A stretch of 36,477 bases of DNA from Chthonobacter rhizosphaerae (GTDB lineage Bacteria; Pseudomonadota; Alphaproteobacteria; Rhizobiales; Pleomorphomonadaceae), in NCBI RefSeq assembly GCF_013839525.1, contig NZ_JACDIS010000021.1, positions 1 through 36,477 on the forward strand, in the 5' to 3' direction. Position 1 is the first letter of the stretch; every line of letters starts with the position of its first letter. The notes under the pieces are model-generated. The model saw nothing but the letters and a program-made list of their open reading frames with translations, was not told the origin of the DNA and made no database searches. A program made the translations under genes and the position numbers. Below, in pieces: positions 6,982 to 15,366 of this stretch.

Positions 6982-8676
6982 TCAGCCTAGGAAGGTGGCC
7001 AATAGCGCCCCCATGACCACCAGCAGGAAGATAATGACCGAGACCCGATCCCGGATCATGACCTCCACCTTGGCAAGATTGTCCGCCCAGGCGGTCCCAG
7101 ACTGTTCTGAAGAAGCCTGCATCGATGCCGAACCGGCCTCGACCGCCACGACGAAGGCGGCGCGCGCGGCAGCGGCCGACCGCCATATCGGGCTCAGCAG
7201 ATCGCCTTCCGGCAGCGCGGGCGGCCTGAGGCCAAGCGCAAGCGCGCCGATCACCAGTAGCCCGGCAAGCGCAAGCGGCCATGTGGCTGCCAGCAGGTCG
7301 CCCGGCGTGGTCGTGGTGAAGGGCGGCTTGCCGGTGACTGCGGGATAAAGGACGACCGGCAGGATCAGCGCCGCGCCCGCCAGCGCCACCACCGGCAGCG
7401 CCAGCAGCAGGGGGGGGCCCCCGGCGCCCGGCCGGGCTGCGGGAAGAAGCGCCAGGAAGCGCGCCAGCACCAGCGCCGAGGTCAGGGCGGAAATGCCGAT
7501 CAGCATGGCGCCGAATTCGCCCGCCGGCAGCTTCATTGCCGACTTGGCCAGCGCGCCCGCAGTGAAGGGCAGCCCGGCGATCGACAGCGCCAGCAGCAGC
7601 GCGACGGCCAGAAGCGCCGGCCGCCAGCCCCTGCCGCATGCGGGCGCAAGGCCGTAGGACAGAAACAGCGCCCCCTTCGCAAGCCCGTGGGCCAAGGCAT
7701 AGAACGCCACGGCCGGCAGGACCTTCGCCCCGGGCAGGCCCGCCGCCAGCGCCGCGCCCAGAGCGCCCATGACTAGCCCCATCTGGCTGACCGTGGAATA
7801 GGCCAGCACCGCCTTGCCCCCCGGCTGCGCAAGCCCCAGCAGCGCCCCGGCAAACAGCCCGCCGAATCCTAACAGCGCCAACACGGTACCTTCCACCGGA
7901 ACGGACACGCCCAAAGGCAGGAAGGCCAGCAGGCCGAAGATGCCCGCCTTGACGATGGCGCCGGATAGCACGGCCGAGGCCGGGACCGGTGCGGCGGGAT
8001 GGGCCACGGGAAGCCAAACATGCAGCGGCATCAGCCCCGCCTTGATTCCGAACCCCAGGATCATCAGCCACAAGATCGCGGCATTGGCGCCGGGTAGACC
8101 AAGGCTCGCGCGGATGTCCTCGATCCACAGCGATCCGCCCGCGCCGTAAGAGGCCAGCATGAAACCGGCCAGCAGCGCGGTCTCGCCGATCACCGCGAGG
8201 ATGATATAGGCGGTCCCGGCCCGCAAGGAGGCGGGTGTTCCGTCGTGGATCACCAGAGGGTAGGCCATCAGTGACACAAGCGCAAAGGAGACATAGAAGC
8301 TGGCAATATCGGCGGCGATGAATACCCCAAGGTTGCCCGCCAGGACGACGTTCCAGAACAGCGCGAAACTCGCAGGGCGCCGGGCAGCCGCCATGAAACC
8401 TACCGCAAAGGCCCCCGCGCAAATCCACAGCAGCGCCGCGCCGCCCAGGAAGACCGCGCGCGTGTCATCCAGGACCAGGCCTCCGCCCAGCAGAACGCCG
8501 GGAATCCGGGCGAGCTGGTCGCGTGGTGCCAGAAGTGCCGCGCACAGCGCCGGCACCGGGGCAAGCGGCAGCAGCGCGATCATGCGCGCGCCCCAGGGCG
8601 GGACCAGACAGAACAGCGCCAGAACCAGTGGCCAAGCCACCACCAGCGGCAGCAGGGGCGCAAGATCGGCCGTCAT
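6982..8676 (-). CDS. Mrp-type antiporter, third NuoL/M/N-like subunit (MrpD-like)
   Basis: A 564-aa polytopic membrane protein of the proton_antipo_M family, last gene of the operon. The family core is clear: LGFGIKAGLMPLHVWLPVAHPAAP..., then ...VLSGAIVKAG, and KAVLAYSTVSQMG. The TM5 glutamate essential for proton transfer in MrpA/MrpD is replaced: the segment reads FYVSFALVSLMAYPLV with Ala132, where the next subunit upstream has FYELLTLATWPLV. The C-terminus extends beyond the usual MrpD length with extra hydrophobic segments. The gene overlaps its upstream neighbour by 4 bases (ATGA). The missing Glu suggests a structural or altered proton route. Confidence 0.85.
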   Translation of the reverse strand: MTADLAPLLPLVVAWPLVLALFCLVPPWGARMIALLPLAPVPALCAALLAPRDQLARIPGVLLGGGLVLDDTRAVFLGGAALLWICAGAFAVGFMAAARRPASFALFWNVVLAGNLGVFIAADIASFYVSFALVSLMAYPLVIHDGTPASLRAGTAYIILAVIGETALLAGFMLASYGAGGSLWIEDIRASLGLPGANAAILWLMILGFGIKAGLMPLHVWLPVAHPAAPVPASAVLSGAIVKAGIFGLLAFLPLGVSVPVEGTVLALLGFGGLFAGALLGLAQPGGKAVLAYSTVSQMGLVMGALGAALAAGLPGAKVLPAVAFYALAHGLAKGALFLSYGLAPACGRGWRPALLAVALLLALSIAGLPFTAGALAKSAMKLPAGEFGAMLIGISALTSALVLARFLALLPAARPGAGGPPLLLALPVVALAGAALILPVVLYPAVTGKPPFTTTTPGDLLAATWPLALAGLLVIGALALGLRPPALPEGDLLSPIWRSAAAARAAFVVAVEAGSASMQASSEQSGTAWADNLAKVEVMIRDRVSVIIFLLVVMGALLATFLG

Positions 8677-10148
8677 TCCAGATACCCTCTTTCGGCAATG
8701 AGCTTGGCCCAGGTCAGGGGGCTGACGGCGGAGGAGGCGAAGACGCCCGCCGCCAGCGCCGCCGCCGCGGTCACAACCGCCGGCAGGATCAACATCCGGT
8801 CGCGGCTCGTGCCGAGTTCGCGGAATCCCGCCCGTTCAGGCGGCGGAAGCAGCCAGGCGCGATAAAGCATCGGCAGGAAATAGGCGGCGTTCAGCAGCGA
8901 CGAGCCCGCCATGACGGCCACCACCCAAGGCGCGCCCGACTGCAGCCCGCCGATCCCCAGGTACCACTTGGAAATGAAGCCCGCCACCGGCGGCACCCCG
9001 ATCATCCCTAGCGCCCCGATGGTAAAAGCGCCCATCGTCACCGGCATCAGCCGCCCCGCGCCGTCCAGATCGGCCACGGCCTTGATCCCTAGGCGGTTCG
9101 ACAGCGCGCCCGCGCACATGAACAGCGTGATCTTCATGATCCCCTGGTGGACCAGGTGGACCAGACCGCCGATGACCGCGAAGGGCCCGATCAGGCTTGC
9201 GCCCAGCAGGATATAGCTGACCTGGCTGACCGTCGAATATGCCAGGCGCTTCTTGATGTCAGCCTGCATGACCGCGCGCAGCGAGCCGTAAAGGATCGTG
9301 ACAGAGGCAAGCGCGGCCAGGGGCGTGCCCAGCCCCAGTTCGGCGACCGTCCCGATGCCGTAGACGTCATATATCATCCGCACGATGCCGAAGGCGCCCG
9401 CCTTCACCACCGCGACTGCGTGCAGAAGGGCGCTGACCGGCGCCGGCGCGGCCATTGCCGCGGGAAGCCAGGCGTGAAGCGGCACCAGCGCGGCCTTGAC
9501 GCCCAGTCCGCCCACGCACAGCACGAAAATCAGGGTCAGGGTCAGCGGCGGGACCGCGGATAGGTCGGGTGGCGCGGTAAACTCGACCGAGCCGACCAGC
9601 GTCTTCAGCCACAGGATGCCGACAAGAAAGGCAGCGCTGCCCGCCAGCGTATAGGCCAGGTAGATGCGGCCCGCGCGCAGGGATTTCTCGTCGCCGTTGT
9701 GGACGACCAGCGGCCAGGTGGCCAGCGTGAGAAGCTCGTAGAACAGGAAGAAGGTGATGGCCGTTCCCGACAGCGCCACACCGGTGGCCGAAAGGACGCA
9801 GAGGTTGAAGAAGCCGAAGAACCGGGAAAGGTTCGGCCCGCGCCCGAAATAGGCGATGGCATAGACGGTGGTGATCAGCCACAGGAATACCGACAGGCTC
9901 ACGAATAGCAGCGCCAGCGTGTCCACCCGCAGCAGGAAGTCGTGGCCCGGCAGAAAGGTATAGCGCCATTCAAGATCGACGCCGCCGCGGACTTGCCGCA
10001 GAAGGTCGGCGACGATCCCGACCTTGACCAGCGCAAAGAGTAGGTTCACGGCATTGCGCCAGACCGCCAGCCGTTCGGGCAGCGAGAAGCTAATGATCGC
10101 CGGGATCAGCGGCAGCAATATGAGAAAGAGGGGCGCGCCCGCCATCAT
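8673..10148 (-). CDS. mrpD: Mrp-type Na+/H+ antiporter subunit D (second copy)
   Basis: A 491-aa member of the NuoL/M/N (proton_antipo_M) family with about 14 membrane segments. Key residues are present: Glu138 in FLFYELLTLATWPLV (TM5), Lys in LGVKAALVPLHAWLPAAMAAPAPVSALLHAVAVVKAG, and KRLAYSTVSQVSYIL. This matches MrpD, the antiporter-like subunit of the multisubunit Na+/H+ antiporter that imports protons and exports sodium. It overlaps its neighbours by 4 bases on both sides. A complex I subunit is excluded by context: mrpE, F, G and C lie in the same operon. Confidence 0.88.
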   Translation of the reverse strand: MMAGAPLFLILLPLIPAIISFSLPERLAVWRNAVNLLFALVKVGIVADLLRQVRGGVDLEWRYTFLPGHDFLLRVDTLALLFVSLSVFLWLITTVYAIAYFGRGPNLSRFFGFFNLCVLSATGVALSGTAITFFLFYELLTLATWPLVVHNGDEKSLRAGRIYLAYTLAGSAAFLVGILWLKTLVGSVEFTAPPDLSAVPPLTLTLIFVLCVGGLGVKAALVPLHAWLPAAMAAPAPVSALLHAVAVVKAGAFGIVRMIYDVYGIGTVAELGLGTPLAALASVTILYGSLRAVMQADIKKRLAYSTVSQVSYILLGASLIGPFAVIGGLVHLVHQGIMKITLFMCAGALSNRLGIKAVADLDGAGRLMPVTMGAFTIGALGMIGVPPVAGFISKWYLGIGGLQSGAPWVVAVMAGSSLLNAAYFLPMLYRAWLLPPPERAGFRELGTSRDRMLILPAVVTAAAALAAGVFASSAVSPLTWAKLIAERGYLE

Positions 10149-11602
10149 GGACCGGGCTCTTCAGCCAAGGGCAGAGCGATCGCCGGCGGGGCCCCAATGG
10201 ACGACAGTTCGATCAGCGTCATGCCGGCGAAGCCTAGGGCGATGGCCAGCGCCGCCAGCGTCAGCGGGGCGGCGACCCGCAGGGCACCTTCGGCCCGCAC
10301 AACGGGCGCAGCGCTGGCGCCGAATGCGACCGAAAGCGGCCGGAACAGATAGGCGGCCCCCAGCAGGCCGCCAATCACGAGCACGCCCGCATAGATCACC
10401 TGGCCCTGTTCGATCGCGGCATGAAGCAGAAGGAACTTGGCCGTAAACCCACCCGATGGGGGCAGCCCCATGAGCGAGATCGCCGCCAGCGCGAATGCGG
10501 TCACCGACAGCGGCATCGCGCGCGCCAGGCCGCCCAGGTCGCTGATGCGGTCGCCCGCCACGGCCTTGAGCATCAGCCCCGCGGCTAGAAACATGGCGGC
10601 CTTGGCCAGCATGTGGGCCACCGCATGCACTAGCACCGCAGCCCAGGGTTCGCCGGGGATGCGGGCATTCCAGATGAGCGGGAAGGCCAGGAAGAGATAG
10701 CCCAGCTGTGCCACCGTGGAATAGGCCACCAGCGGCTTCAGCCGTTCCTGCCGGATGGCCTGGATCGATCCGTAGATGACCGCAAGCGCGCCCATGCCGC
10801 CCAGCAGATGGATCGCCGCGGGACGGACCACCTCGGCGAAGGCCTCGAACCACAGCCGAAGGATGATGACAAAGCCCAGCTTGACGACGATCGCCGACAG
10901 CAGCGCGCTGGCGGGCGCGGGAGCGGCGGCATGGGCGGGGGGTAGCCAGCCGTGCAGCGGAAACAGCGCCGCCTTGACCAGAAGCCCCGCCGTCATCACG
11001 GCGAGTGCCAGCACGGTCGGCAGGTCGGGTCGCGCGCGGACCGCCAGCAGGGTGGCATCCACCGTGTCGTAATGACCCGCCAGCAGCGCCACGCCCAGCA
11101 GGTAGGCCAGCGAGCCGACCAGCGCGATCATGAAATACTGCAGCCCGGCTGCAAGAGATCCCATCGCCGCCAGCGCGACGGCGGCCAGGCTGACCATCTC
11201 GATGGTCACATACAGGTTGAACAGGTCCGTCGTCAGGTAGCCCGCGTTCGACCCGCCCCACATCAGGTAAAGCATGGGCCAGAATGTATGCGCCCGCGCG
11301 GTTTCGCGCCCCGCCTTGGGCGAGAACTCGGGCCATGCGTAAAGCGCGACGGCCACGAAGCAGACGCAGGTGGCGGGCACCAGAAGCCGCGCGACCCCGT
11401 CGGCGCGCAGCAGGATGCCCAAGGGCAGATCCCAGTTCCCCACCAGGTGCGCCGCATCCGGGGGAAGCGCCAGAAGCCAGGCGGACAGGCCCAGCATCAC
11501 CGGGCCCGCGGCCAGGATCAGCCAGCGCCCGCCCTGCCCGAGAACCAGCGCAGCCACCATGAAGGCCAGGGGGGCGGCCACCAGCAGGTCAAGTGGGCTC
11601 AT
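10145..11602 (-). CDS. mrpD: Mrp-type Na+/H+ antiporter subunit D (first copy)
   Basis: A 485-aa proton_antipo_M protein directly after mrpC, the normal place of mrpD. Glu135 (LYVTIEMVSLAAVAL) and Lys (LLVKAALFPLHGWLPPAHAAAPAPAS) occupy the proton path positions, with LKPLVAYSTVAQLGYLF and GLPPSGGFTAKFLLL further on. It overlaps mrpC and the next mrpD-like gene by 4 bases each, so translation of the operon is probably coupled throughout. Confidence 0.9.
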   Translation of the reverse strand: MSPLDLLVAAPLAFMVAALVLGQGGRWLILAAGPVMLGLSAWLLALPPDAAHLVGNWDLPLGILLRADGVARLLVPATCVCFVAVALYAWPEFSPKAGRETARAHTFWPMLYLMWGGSNAGYLTTDLFNLYVTIEMVSLAAVALAAMGSLAAGLQYFMIALVGSLAYLLGVALLAGHYDTVDATLLAVRARPDLPTVLALAVMTAGLLVKAALFPLHGWLPPAHAAAPAPASALLSAIVVKLGFVIILRLWFEAFAEVVRPAAIHLLGGMGALAVIYGSIQAIRQERLKPLVAYSTVAQLGYLFLAFPLIWNARIPGEPWAAVLVHAVAHMLAKAAMFLAAGLMLKAVAGDRISDLGGLARAMPLSVTAFALAAISLMGLPPSGGFTAKFLLLHAAIEQGQVIYAGVLVIGGLLGAAYLFRPLSVAFGASAAPVVRAEGALRVAAPLTLAALAIALGFAGMTLIELSSIGAPPAIALPLAEEPGP

Positions 11603-11925
11603 GCGTCGCGGTCCCCGGGCGGCTCTGGCGTCGGCGCGGGGGCGCAGCGGTCTTCGGCCAGGCGGGTGATCATCGCCGCCCCCAGCGCGGTCAGGGCCAC
11701 TGACACGACGATGCCCGTGATGACCAGCGCCTGCGGATAAGGGTCGGTCACGTCCTCGCCGCGCCCCAGCCCGCCCAGGATCAGGAATATGCCGGCCGCG
11801 ATGACGTTCACCGCCAGAAGTTGCCGAAGCGGATGCCGCAGGATGATGAAGCCGAAAAGCCCCAATCCTACCAGGGCCGCTCCCGTCAGCGGAAACAGGT
11901 GGCCAAGGGCTGCGGGCAGGCTCAA
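11599..11925 (-). CDS. mrpC: Mrp-type Na+/H+ antiporter subunit C (NuoK-like)
   Basis: A 108-aa protein with three membrane helices and the MrpC/NuoK signature DPYPQALVITGIVVSVALTALG. MrpC sits beside the antiporter subunits in the membrane complex. Start ATG 11925 overlaps the mrpB stop (ATGA) and its stop overlaps the mrpD start. The C-terminal tail is Pro-rich and hydrophilic (APTPEPPGDRDA), slightly longer than usual. Confidence 0.9.
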   Translation of the reverse strand: MSLPAALGHLFPLTGAALVGLGLFGFIILRHPLRQLLAVNVIAAGIFLILGGLGRGEDVTDPYPQALVITGIVVSVALTALGAAMITRLAEDRCAPAPTPEPPGDRDA

Positions 11926-12866
11926 GGGACCGTCTCCGCCCGGACCGGCGGGCCGGCCACCAGCAGCGCCAGCGTCACCCCGATCGAGAACGCCAGGAAG
12001 TACTCGATGGTCACGATCAGCGCCTTGGCCATCCCCTCGGGATAGGCAAGGAACCGCCCCAGGGCCATGCCCGCAAGACCGATGGCCAGGAACACCAGCG
12101 GCCCCGCCACCAGCGTCCAGCGAAACGCCGGATCGTCGCTGCGCGGCAGTCCCATGGCGCCACCCATGGCGGCCAGCAGGAACCCGCCGGCCAGAACCGT
12201 GCCCCCTTGGAACGCGCCGCCCGGCCGGTCGGAACCGACCCAGACAAGATAGGCCGCCACCACAAGCGCGATCGGCAGCACCAGCCGGCCAAAGCTTTCC
12301 GCCACGTTCAGCGCGGCGGGATCGGTCATCCGCAGCGCGGCCGGCGCGCGGGGCCAGGCGTCCGCGGGCGCCAGCGACCAGACAGCGACTAGCGCGCCCA
12401 GCAGAACAAAGGATTCAAGCAGCGTGTCATAGGCCCGGAAGGCCAGCAGAACCCCCGTCACCGGGTTTTCCACCCCGATCCGCGGCATCAGCCTGTCGAT
12501 GACCGGCGCCAGGCCGTCATCCGGCGCGATCGACAGGACGGCAGCACCCAGCACAACCGCGAAAGCCGAGCAGACCACGGCCGCGCCGAGGTTCAGCCAG
12601 TGCCCCAAGGGGTTGCCGTCGATCTGCTCGCCAAGGGCAAGCAGCCGGCCTCGGGTCAGGATCAGCAGCACACCCGTCACGCCGGCGCCGATGGCGATCT
12701 CGGCTAGGGCGACGTTCACCGCCCCGAGCGCCAGCCAGGCCAAGCCCATCAGGTTGCCGAAAACTACGAAGAAGGCGATCGCCGCTAGGAAGTCGCGCAC
12801 CAGCAGCGCCACGCAGGCGGTGCCCAGGATCATGAGGCAGAGGATAAGCTCGAAGGCTGCAGTCAT
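11922..12866 (-). CDS. mrpB: Mrp subunit B fused to the MbhD/MbhE-like part of subunit A
   Basis: A 314-aa membrane protein in three parts. Residues 1-80 are MbhD-like (FVVFGNLMGLAWLALGAVNVALAEIAIGAGVTGVLLI). Residues about 130-165 are MbhE-like (VENPVTGVLLAFRAYDTLLESFVLLGALVAVWSL). The C-terminal half is MnhB (PIALVVAAYLVWVGSDRPGGAFQGGTVLAGGFLLAAMGG). In standard Mrp systems the MbhD/E segment is the tail of the large MrpA; here it is joined to MrpB and no full MrpA is encoded. The start ATG 12866 overlaps the mrpG stop by 4 bases; the frame is open upstream, but those residues lie over mrpG. Confidence 0.88.
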   Translation of the reverse strand: MTAAFELILCLMILGTACVALLVRDFLAAIAFFVVFGNLMGLAWLALGAVNVALAEIAIGAGVTGVLLILTRGRLLALGEQIDGNPLGHWLNLGAAVVCSAFAVVLGAAVLSIAPDDGLAPVIDRLMPRIGVENPVTGVLLAFRAYDTLLESFVLLGALVAVWSLAPADAWPRAPAALRMTDPAALNVAESFGRLVLPIALVVAAYLVWVGSDRPGGAFQGGTVLAGGFLLAAMGGAMGLPRSDDPAFRWTLVAGPLVFLAIGLAGMALGRFLAYPEGMAKALIVTIEYFLAFSIGVTLALLVAGPPVRAETVP

Positions 12867-13156
12867 GGTTCGTCGCTGTGATCCTGCCGGGTTACGCGAG
12901 CCATCAGCTGCGCGCTGGTCCCTGCGGCCATGATCGCAAGCAGCCAGACCGCCGCGATCTTGGCGGCGATGGCGACCGAACCCCATTCCAGCGCCGCGGC
13001 CAGCGCAATGAATGCCAGCCCCAGGTGGTCGGCCTTGGTCAGCGCGTGCAGGCGCGCGGCCGGATCGGGAAAGCGCAGCAGGCCGACCGTCCCGGCCGCG
13101 TAGAAGAAAACGCCCGCAAACAGCAGCAGGCCAGTGGCCACGCTGACCCAGGTCAC
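12863..13156 (-). CDS. mrpG: Mrp-type Na+/H+ antiporter subunit G
   Basis: A 97-aa membrane protein with three helices and the MrpG signature GTVGLLRFPDPAARLHALTKADHLGLAFIALA. It is a small structural subunit of the Mrp antiporter. It overlaps mrpF at its start and mrpB at its end by 4 bases each. Confidence 0.9.
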   Translation of the reverse strand: MTWVSVATGLLLFAGVFFYAAGTVGLLRFPDPAARLHALTKADHLGLAFIALAAALEWGSVAIAAKIAAVWLLAIMAAGTSAQLMARVTRQDHSDEP

Positions 13157-13458
13157 AAGGATCTCTCCGCACTTTCCGGGTTGCCGGTCCGCTCCGGCCG
13201 GCGACCGGCGAACGGGTTGGCCCGCACGAAGGCGGACACGAGGACAGCCGCCAGAAGCGATGCGGTCAGCGCGGCGTCCAGCATCGCCGGATCGCGCCGG
13301 GCCGCGCCTAGGGCAACGGTGATGCCGACCATGCCGGTGCCGGCAAGCTGAGCCGCCATGATGCGGTCCACGCGCCCGGGGCCTTTCCAGCAGCGCAGCA
13401 GCGCCGTCGCGACGGTCAGCAACAGGGCAGTCGCTGCGAGGGTGAAGGCGTCAGACAT
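13153..13458 (-). CDS. mrpF: Mrp-type Na+/H+ antiporter subunit F
   Basis: A 101-aa membrane protein; LLRCWKGPGRVDRIMAAQLAGTGMVGITVALGA is the MrpF core, in which the Asp of the VDRI segment is conserved. The start at 13458 is supported by a strong ribosome binding site (gggagg, 7 bases upstream) and by an 8-base overlap with the mrpE stop. The C-terminus carries a short charged tail not usual in MrpF (RRPERTGNPESAERSL). Confidence 0.88.
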   Translation of the reverse strand: MSDAFTLAATALLLTVATALLRCWKGPGRVDRIMAAQLAGTGMVGITVALGAARRDPAMLDAALTASLLAAVLVSAFVRANPFAGRRPERTGNPESAERSL

Positions 13459-13948
13459 GAAAGCTTCCTCCCATGTCGATCCGCCCGTCGAATACACCAA
13501 GGACGTGGCTCTGATCCCTTTCGAATGCTTGAGGATCGAAGCTGGGAGCATCGAGAAGATGCAGGTCCATCGCCCGCTCGGTTGCCGCGGCCGCCAGCGA
13601 GCCGGGAACAAGGCTGACCATTCCCCCCAGCAGCGTGTTCGCCGCTGCATGATCGCTGGCCAGCCGGACCTTGGTCCAGCCCGGATGGATCGGCAGGCGC
13701 GGATGGATTGCCCGCCAGGCCACGTCCAGCCCGCCCCGAAGCCCGTGGAGGAAGAACGCCCCGAAAAGCGGGATCAGCTTCCAAGCCCGGATACCCGCCC
13801 TGCCGAGGGGATGAAGCCTTAGGCTGAGGAACGCGGCCGCTGCTGCCGCGGGCGCGCCGAAGACGAGCGAGGCCGGATCGGCTGCGACAAGCACCCACCA
13901 CAGCAGGAGAAACAGGACGGCGCGAGAAAACACCTTGTAGATGCGCAT
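13451..13948 (-). CDS. mrpE: Mrp-type Na+/H+ antiporter subunit E
   Basis: A 165-aa protein with N-terminal membrane helices (AVLFLLLWWVLV) and the MrpE region LLGGMVSLVPGSLAAAATERAMDLHLLDAP, which corresponds to the TPGT.....LHVLD motif of the family. The start at 13948 (MRIYKVFSRA) follows a gggaga site; the frame is open to 14023 but that extension is not MrpE-like. It is the first gene of the E-F-G-B-C-D-D-D operon. The promoter should lie in 13949-14050, next to a decayed recombinase gene. Confidence 0.86.
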   Translation of the reverse strand: MRIYKVFSRAVLFLLLWWVLVAADPASLVFGAPAAAAAAFLSLRLHPLGRAGIRAWKLIPLFGAFFLHGLRGGLDVAWRAIHPRLPIHPGWTKVRLASDHAAANTLLGGMVSLVPGSLAAAATERAMDLHLLDAPSFDPQAFERDQSHVLGVFDGRIDMGGSFHV

Positions 13949-14048
13949 CCGTTCTCCCGCCGTTCGGCATGGCCGATCACCGGCCTTCCATTTCAGGATA
14001 CACGCGCGGTTCGAAAACCCCAAACACTCGCTTTATCTTCTGCAGAGA

Positions 14049-14285
14049 TCAGGTGCTGGCACCTGCTCCTGACAGAGATCGAATGGTGTCGTGCATGCGC
14101 CTAAGGTCCCTCTGCTGCCGTTCCGAGAGCTTGGGATGCTTGGCGCTTGAGCCGTCCCTTCGCACGGGCACCGCCATGCTTTTACGGGTCGCGAGCCGGA
14201 TCAGGTCTGCCTGGAACTTGGCGAAGGTAGCCAAGAATGTTGAAGAACATCCTGGCCGAGAGGTTGTGATGATCGTGGGCGCTGG
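14049..14285 (-). pseudogene. Serine recombinase (resolvase) remnant
   Basis: Two frames together give the C-terminal half of a Tn3-type resolvase. One reads ARMFFNIL; after a frameshift near 14230 the other reads TFAKFQADLIRLATRKSMAV and continues KHPKLSERQQRDLRRMHDT, as in intact enzymes. The helix-turn-helix that should follow is lost to a further change and a stop. The catalytic N-terminus is absent. It marks the right part of the stress cassette as mobile-element derived. Confidence 0.65.
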
Positions 14286-14389
14286 TCCAGAACCGAACGT
14301 TCTTCCTACCCTAACTTGCTACATTTTCGTATATTAGCGACCTGTCCTTAATTGCTCCGTGAAAACCACGCTCGTCAGGAGGTGCCGAC

Positions 14390-15232
14390 ATGACACACCA
14401 CGGCCGCATCGCCTATATGCCCTTGACAACCTATCCCGAAGCGATCGCCGACGATGCAATCCGGGCCGCTGTCGCCTTTGCTGAACCTCTTGGATGCACG
14501 CTCAGCGTCACGACCTTTTCCGTTGACCTCCCGCGAGCATCCTCGGGATTGGGCGATTTTCTGATAAACGTTCCCAGTCTTGTCCACTCAGCCGAGGAGA
14601 AGAGCAGGGAAGAGTGCAGGCGCCTAGAAAGGCTTGTCCGCGAAGCTGCCCCGACACCGCTCGGTGTGCTCTGCACCACTCGGGAGGTTGCATGGGGTGG
14701 TGTGCCTGGTGCCGCATCCGCGGAAGCACGGTATTTCGACCTTGCCCTGCTTCCCTGGTCCGATGAGACCGTCCTGTCGCAGGAAATGGCGGAGGCTGTC
14801 GTCTTCGGGTCGGGTCGCCCGGCGATCCTGGTGCCGCCTTCGGGCGGACTTGGTTCACTGGAGCATATCGCCATCGCTTGGGACGGAAGCCGGGTTGCCG
14901 CGCGCGCACTTGGCGATGCCCTGCCGCTCTTGGCCGAAGGCGGTCTGATCTCGGTGCTGACGGTCCGAGACGAGAAGCCTCTGAGCGGATCAAATGTTGC
15001 CGCTGCTCTTGCCTCTTCACTGGCAAAGCGGGGGCTCAAAGCCAAGCTTGTCGAGGCTACTCTCGGCAACAGGACCATCGCCGAGGCCTTGCAGGATACC
15101 GCTCTGTCGAACGGTGTGCAGCTTCTGGCAATGGGAGGATTTGGTCATTCCCGCTTCCGCGACTTCGTTCTTGGCGGCGCGACGACGGGCGTTCTAGAGA
15201 AGTTGCGACTACCGGTTCTGCTATCGCATTGA
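14390..15232 (+). CDS. Universal stress protein, tandem UspA domains
   Basis: A soluble 280-aa protein of two UspA-like domains. The N-terminal domain (GRIAYMPLTTYPEAIADDAIRAAVAFAEPLG) is diverged. The C-terminal domain starts at IAIAWDGSRVAARALGDALPLL and ends with the ATP-binding loop GGFGHSRFRDFVLGGATT (249-266), close to the G-x2-G-x9-G-S/T pattern of ATP-binding members. A strong ribosome binding site (aggaggt) precedes the ATG. It lies upstream of and divergent to the Mrp operon, beyond the recombinase remnant, and fits a stress-tolerance cassette; its specific role is unknown. Confidence 0.88.
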   Translation: MTHHGRIAYMPLTTYPEAIADDAIRAAVAFAEPLGCTLSVTTFSVDLPRASSGLGDFLINVPSLVHSAEEKSREECRRLERLVREAAPTPLGVLCTTREVAWGGVPGAASAEARYFDLALLPWSDETVLSQEMAEAVVFGSGRPAILVPPSGGLGSLEHIAIAWDGSRVAARALGDALPLLAEGGLISVLTVRDEKPLSGSNVAAALASSLAKRGLKAKLVEATLGNRTIAEALQDTALSNGVQLLAMGGFGHSRFRDFVLGGATTGVLEKLRLPVLLSH

Positions 15233-15281
15233 TCGGTGTTCAGGAGCTGGCTCAAGGTATCTATGTTGCTAGAGTCCGATA

Positions 15282-15366
15282 ATTATGCCGAACGTGTTGG
15301 GCAACATCATCAGGAGTTCAGCCGCATACAGGCGGGATGCGGCATAATCCGGGTCACGGCATTATG
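15282..15366. repeat. Clustered inverted repeats at the right insertion junction
   Basis: ATTATGCCG (15282-15290) is the exact reverse complement of CGGCATAAT (15340-15348). GCCGCAT (15321-15327) pairs with ATGCGGC (15337-15343), and CATAAT (15343-15348) pairs with ATTATG (15361-15366). Recognisable ArdC coding stops at about 15364, exactly at the last repeat. This looks like a recombinase core/arm site or a transposon end; the matching left end seems lost in the integrase truncation. Confidence 0.55.

Noticed and set aside
6926-8428. Second long minus-strand frame within the Mrp operon
   Set aside because: It overlaps the third antiporter subunit in another frame and arises from high GC; no membrane pattern or motif.
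10952-11740. Plus-strand frame of 262 residues opposite mrpD
   Set aside because: His/Arg/Gln-rich shadow frame against a clear mrpD gene.
6982-11925. Complex I (NuoL/M/K) gene cluster
   Set aside because: MrpE, F and G signatures upstream in the same overlapping operon and the lack of peripheral complex I subunits favour a Mrp antiporter.
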